64,000 bases of DNA from Volvox africanus (lineage: Eukaryota > Chlorophyta > Chlorophyceae > Chlamydomonadales > Volvocaceae): contig BSDZ01000080.1 in NCBI GenBank assembly GCA_030268105.1, positions 4,093,501 to 4,157,500 of the forward strand, written 5' to 3'. Shown piece after piece: positions 61,830 to 64,000 of the stretch. The notes below the pieces were generated by a model. The model saw only the letters and a program-made list of their open reading frames with translations. It searched no databases and was not told the origin of the DNA. Position numbers and translations under genes: made by a program. Positions within the stretch are counted from its first letter, which is position 1; every line of letters starts with the position of its first letter.

Positions 61830-62290
61830 GTGTGGCAATTGTAAAAGAGGTACTCAGCTCAACCCCTATATTCCGCCGGTCCGAAACCACCCGCGATTGA
61901 GCCTGTACGACCGCAACTCTCGTTTCCCCCCCCCCTCTCCCCACACACACACACCACATACACATACTGCCGCCACTGCTGCTACTCGACCGAGGGCAAA
62001 GGGTAGCTTGATATCAACACCCATCTAGTCGAATACGTGGTCAAGCTCAAAGTCCTCATCCAGGATATGAGGTCCGTAGGCGGAAAGGTCCAGTGCATCC
62101 AAGATGACGTTTTCAAGAGCCTGCAGCCATCCAGCAGGTCGAGTTGCCCTTAAAGAGATCGTTCAACCAGGCAATCTCATGAAGCAACAGCTACAAGATT
62201 TCCCGTTTGTCCTTCAGCCGTTATAGAGTCCCAGTAACACCACCTGCACTTATACAGTCTGGGACCCTTCACCTGAAGTGCATCCACTGA
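61830..62290 (-). pseudogene. Truncated duplicate of the 3' end of the PYROXD1-like gene
   Basis: The 217 bases 61965-62181 match 46909-47125 with about four differences, and weaker similarity extends left to ~61830 and right to ~62290. The copy includes the whole final exon (62120-62025, 31 codons plus TAG, one Gly-to-Ala change), its splice acceptor, part of the 3' UTR and flanking intron. A second block (~62205-62290) matches ~47428-47515, the start of exon 8, so about 300 bases including exon 9 and most of exon 8 are deleted. The presence of introns shows DNA-level duplication rather than retrocopying. With no 5' exons or start codon nearby it cannot make the protein. Confidence 0.92.
61922..61967 (+). 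repeat. C-run and CA simple repeat in the duplicate
   Basis: CCCCCCCCCC then ACACACACAC, the counterpart of the CAC/CA repeat at 46868-46908. It has diverged in length, unlike the near-identical sequence beside it. Confidence 0.85.
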
Positions 62291-63723
62291 TGTGCAAAAA
62301 TTTCACTGTGATGTTCAGCACCCATTTGCCCAGTCGGATTCGTGTCAGGGCGAACGCACTTTCACTGTGAACGCATGGCCCGACTGCAGGGTTGTCTCGT
62401 TCACATCCTGCGCCAAACCACGACGTGCACAGAGGGAATCTTTGAAACGCTCTCCCTTGGCATCGCACGCGGCTATAGGTGGGGCAGTTTCCAACCGACA
62501 CGTTCTCACGGTCCCCGTCCCAATCCCCAAGTCCGCCATTTCAAGCCATGTGTTGATGGAATGCACAGGTTATGCTGAGCCGCGTGACGATTTCGCTAAT
62601 CGACGGGTGGGGCAGGGTGCGACAGTGCTTCAAATGATGTCAGTGAAACAGGTTGAACGACCAACTAAGCTATGCCCGAATTATGCATAGCATCCCTTTA
62701 AGACGCTTGTCGAATGCGGGACCTAGCGTCCTTCTGATGAACTTTTCATCTCTGGACATGGTATGGTTGGCATTATTTCCCGCCTTAGGTTATTTGTCCT
62801 ATCTTTTCCCAGTTGTTTTAATCCCAGCCCGGGGAAATCAGGCTCAGGTTAAAACCAATTATTGCCGCGAGCCACGAAGTCTCTCCCCACTGGAGGGCCC
62901 AAACTGGGAAAGCAGAAGTATGGGCATTTTGTCCAAAACCGTTCGAAGCCGTATACCTTGTACGTCCAACCGGGCGAAGCTAGCTCGCGGGGGCTGCTGC
63001 CTGCTGCTGCTACTCGACCTAGTTCCAAGCCCACGCAAATAACCAGGAATACCCCCCAAGCCTAGAGAGGCTGCAAAAAATGCAAGAGAATCTAACCAGA
63101 ACCAAAACGCAGAGCCAAAAAGAATTGAGGGCGTGAAAAAAATTAATTGGCTTGGCACAGTGAGGCACTTAAGCACCTCTGCAACCAGCAAACACTAACG
63201 ATCAGCGCAGGTGCAGGCTGGTTGCCACAAAACACGAGAGACAAATAAGTATAGACAGAGAGGAAGCAGAGCATTGTTCGTTTCCTGAAAGTAAGCGAAT
63301 CAATGCTTTCAATTGCCGTACCAGTGCGTTTAACCGAACCTGCTTAACGACTTTTTTGAAGTCGCCCCAAAATATAACCTTTGAAACCCTGCAGCCCCTT
63401 GAGGCTCCTGGATGATCCGAGCTATAACTGGTTTTCAATTATTCAACAATTCAATCACGGAAAACTATACCAGTGATTCCTTGTATATACGGTAAAGCGC
63501 TGCGCTGCAATCCCGTCGTGCGATTTGAGAGCAAGCAGTGCAAGTAACTTCCATCATTTATGAACTAAAATATCAAATAATAAATTTTATAGATGGCGCA
63601 TGCCAATACGCAATATATGGTCCGAAAACAGAGGCAATCATAGCGACTGAGAGCTCCCGATATCAAAAACGTATCAAACTATTGCCAATTAGCATGTGGA
63701 TTTTCTAAAGGGACGTAGATTGC
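62291..63723. other. Unassigned region
   Basis: Only short frames without recognisable domains. Two open frames at 62292-62690 and 62653-63042 lack homology I can see and are probably chance. Confidence 0.4.
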
Positions 63724-63928
63724 ATGGGATTGCGTGGGCCATTTCATGTGTACGATGCTCGGACTTTGCCACTTCCTGCTGCCCGTCCGGCTAACCGAGT
63801 ATGTAAGTTCGATGACCCACGACGTGTGATCGGGCTCTTCACTTTGATTTCTTTAGACAATTAGGAGACACCGTCGTTTAAAGGAAATGCACAACTCTCT
63901 TCTTCTCCCGCAGAGGATACCTGCCAAG
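63724..63928 (+). CDS. Possible first exons of a gene running off the right edge
   Basis: ATG at 63724 opens 25 codons (MGLRGPFHVYDARTLPLPAA and five more) ending at a GTATGT donor after 63798. A CGCAG acceptor at 63913 is followed by five in-frame codons (RIPAK) and another GTATGG donor at 63929. Splice signals and phase are good, but the exons are too short to identify, and a 15-base exon is unusual. Confidence 0.3.
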
Positions 63929-64000
63929 GTATGGGCTGCTTCACATTGTGCTAATGGCTTCAAATATTCATATACTAAGGCATAACTGCGTATGTAGGTG

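Overview
This is a nuclear window from a green alga, most likely a volvocine (Chlamydomonas/Volvox relative). The main evidence is a plastocyanin precursor very close to the Chlamydomonas one. Other support is intron-dense genes with GT-AG introns at consistent phases, TGTAA poly(A) signals of the volvocine type, Gln/Ala/Gly-rich low-complexity proteins, and a CONSTANS-like B-box/CCT protein next to ordinary eukaryotic housekeeping genes. Base composition is moderate, with AT-richer intergenic DNA than C. reinhardtii. I saw no prokaryotic features, CRISPR arrays, rRNA or convincing tRNA.

Layout. 1-5.9 kb: a DEAH-box RNA helicase of the PRP43/DHX15 type (minus, runs off the left edge) and a TMCO1-like ER channel protein (minus). 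6.4-9.8 kb: an LRR gene with a broken F-box-like start (plus), then a degenerate Ty1/copia RNase H fragment flanked by direct repeats. 10.4-14.0 kb: a mitochondrial AGXT2-like aminotransferase (plus). 14-17.7 kb: no resolved gene. 17.7-25.0 kb: a 12-exon phospholipase B-like gene (minus) with a 52-bp minisatellite in one intron. 28.2-32.9 kb: a giant CONSTANS-like regulator (plus). 37.6-40.2 kb: a tafazzin-like acyltransferase (minus). 41.3-44.1 kb: an HDC1/Rxt3-like histone-deacetylase-complex subunit (plus, 5' end unresolved). 45.6-46.1 kb: plastocyanin (plus). 47.0-51.9 kb: a PYROXD1-like flavoprotein (minus). 52.4-57.9 kb: SRP72 (plus). 59.2-60.2 kb: an unrecognised coiled-coil protein (minus). 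61.8-62.3 kb: a truncated duplicate of the 3' end of the PYROXD1 gene. 63.7-64.0 kb: a possible gene start at the right edge.

The genes do not form a pathway or cluster. They cover RNA processing, ER membrane and secretion, mitochondrial metabolism, lysosome-type hydrolysis, transcription/chromatin and photosynthesis. Exon models were built by hand from splice consensus, reading-frame phase and similarity to known families recalled from memory. All boundaries are predictions without transcript support.

I did not find a convincing new biological system. The best leads are the recent PYROXD1 segmental duplication, the minisatellite and CTGY repeat arrays confined to introns, the copia relic between direct repeats, several GC-AG or exitron-like introns, and the very long poly-Gln CONSTANS-like protein.
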